A stretch of 46,471 nucleotides of DNA. Origin: DRQF01 sp964559135 (lineage in GTDB: Bacteria > Planctomycetota > GCA-002687715 > DRQF01). Positions 46,380 to 46,471 of the stretch are shown here, in pieces. How positions within the stretch are numbered: the stretch's first letter is position 1; every line of letters starts with the position of its first letter. The notes beneath the pieces were generated by a model. The model saw only the letters and a list, made by a program, of their open reading frames with translations. It was not told where the DNA came from and made no database searches. The position numbers were made by a program, and so were the translations under genes. The DNA is taken from NCBI GenBank assembly GCA_964559135.1, contig CAZLGG010000021.1:1-46471 (forward strand). Reading direction: 5' to 3'.

Positions 46380-46471
46380 CGAATGCGCGGCCGAATCACG
46401 GGAAACGACCCGGCAAAGCGCCGCACTCTGCACCTCGATTCACAGTGTGAATGCCCGGTACGCCCCGCCAA

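Noticed and set aside
1..46471. tRNA, rRNA, CRISPR array, transposase or integrase genes
   Set aside because: I looked for T-loop-like GGTTCGAATCC patterns, regularly spaced repeats and transposase motifs and found none I could support.

Overview
This GC-rich window most likely comes from a Planctomycetota-like (PVC-group or related) bacterium. The pointers are: an ECF sigma factor directly followed by a kinase-like protein, secreted CHRD/lamin-tail and cupredoxin proteins sharing a C-terminal domain, a beta-helix exoprotein, a Gfo/Idh + TIM-barrel isomerase + MFS + ThuA sugar cluster, and many secreted hydrolases. The lineage is inferred from gene content. I saw no rRNA, tRNA, CRISPR array or transposase.

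Layout. 1-3410: the 3' end of a pseudopilin gene, then a leftward pair (LOG-family nucleotide hydrolase, and a TPR-PAS-receiver protein). 3892-7164: icmF, a fused coenzyme-B12 isobutyryl-CoA mutase. 7745-11904: a three-gene redox operon (DsbD-like, small membrane protein, TlpA-like). Both redox genes are interrupted by an in-frame UGA exactly at the first catalytic cysteine position, and each UGA is followed at the expected distance by a SECIS-like hairpin. I read them as two selenoproteins. 12027-13845: ECF sigma factor plus pseudokinase. 13867-16854: leftward trio with a tRNA-dihydrouridine synthase. 17057-18958: lipoprotein with about ten Asp-rich calcium-loop-like repeats.

19151-33387 is a molybdenum/tungsten-cofactor neighbourhood. 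It holds a MoaD-MoeA fusion and a MoeA-periplasmic-binding-protein fusion, both preceded by the same 38-bp sequence. It also holds a leftward run that includes a catabolic acetolactate-synthase-like TPP enzyme, an aldehyde:ferredoxin oxidoreductase carrying an N-terminal FHA domain (an architecture I do not recognise from described AORs), a TupA-like lipoprotein, a CehA/McbA-type PHP hydrolase, a 3-hydroxyisobutyrate-dehydrogenase-like enzyme, ClpS and a DUF2017 protein.

33617-46379: secreted CHRD/LTD and cupredoxin proteins around a strong bidirectional terminator; a 600-bp repeat-rich gap; a rhodanese; and a rightward catabolic run (Gfo/Idh oxidoreductase, sugar isomerase/epimerase, nucleoside-type MFS permease, ThuA protein, M28 and M60-like metallopeptidases).

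The most novel items are the paired selenoprotein redox operon and the FHA-AOR with its TPP-enzyme partner and fused MoeA cofactor genes. No selA, selB, selC or selD gene lies in the window, so the selenocysteine reading rests on the local sequence evidence.
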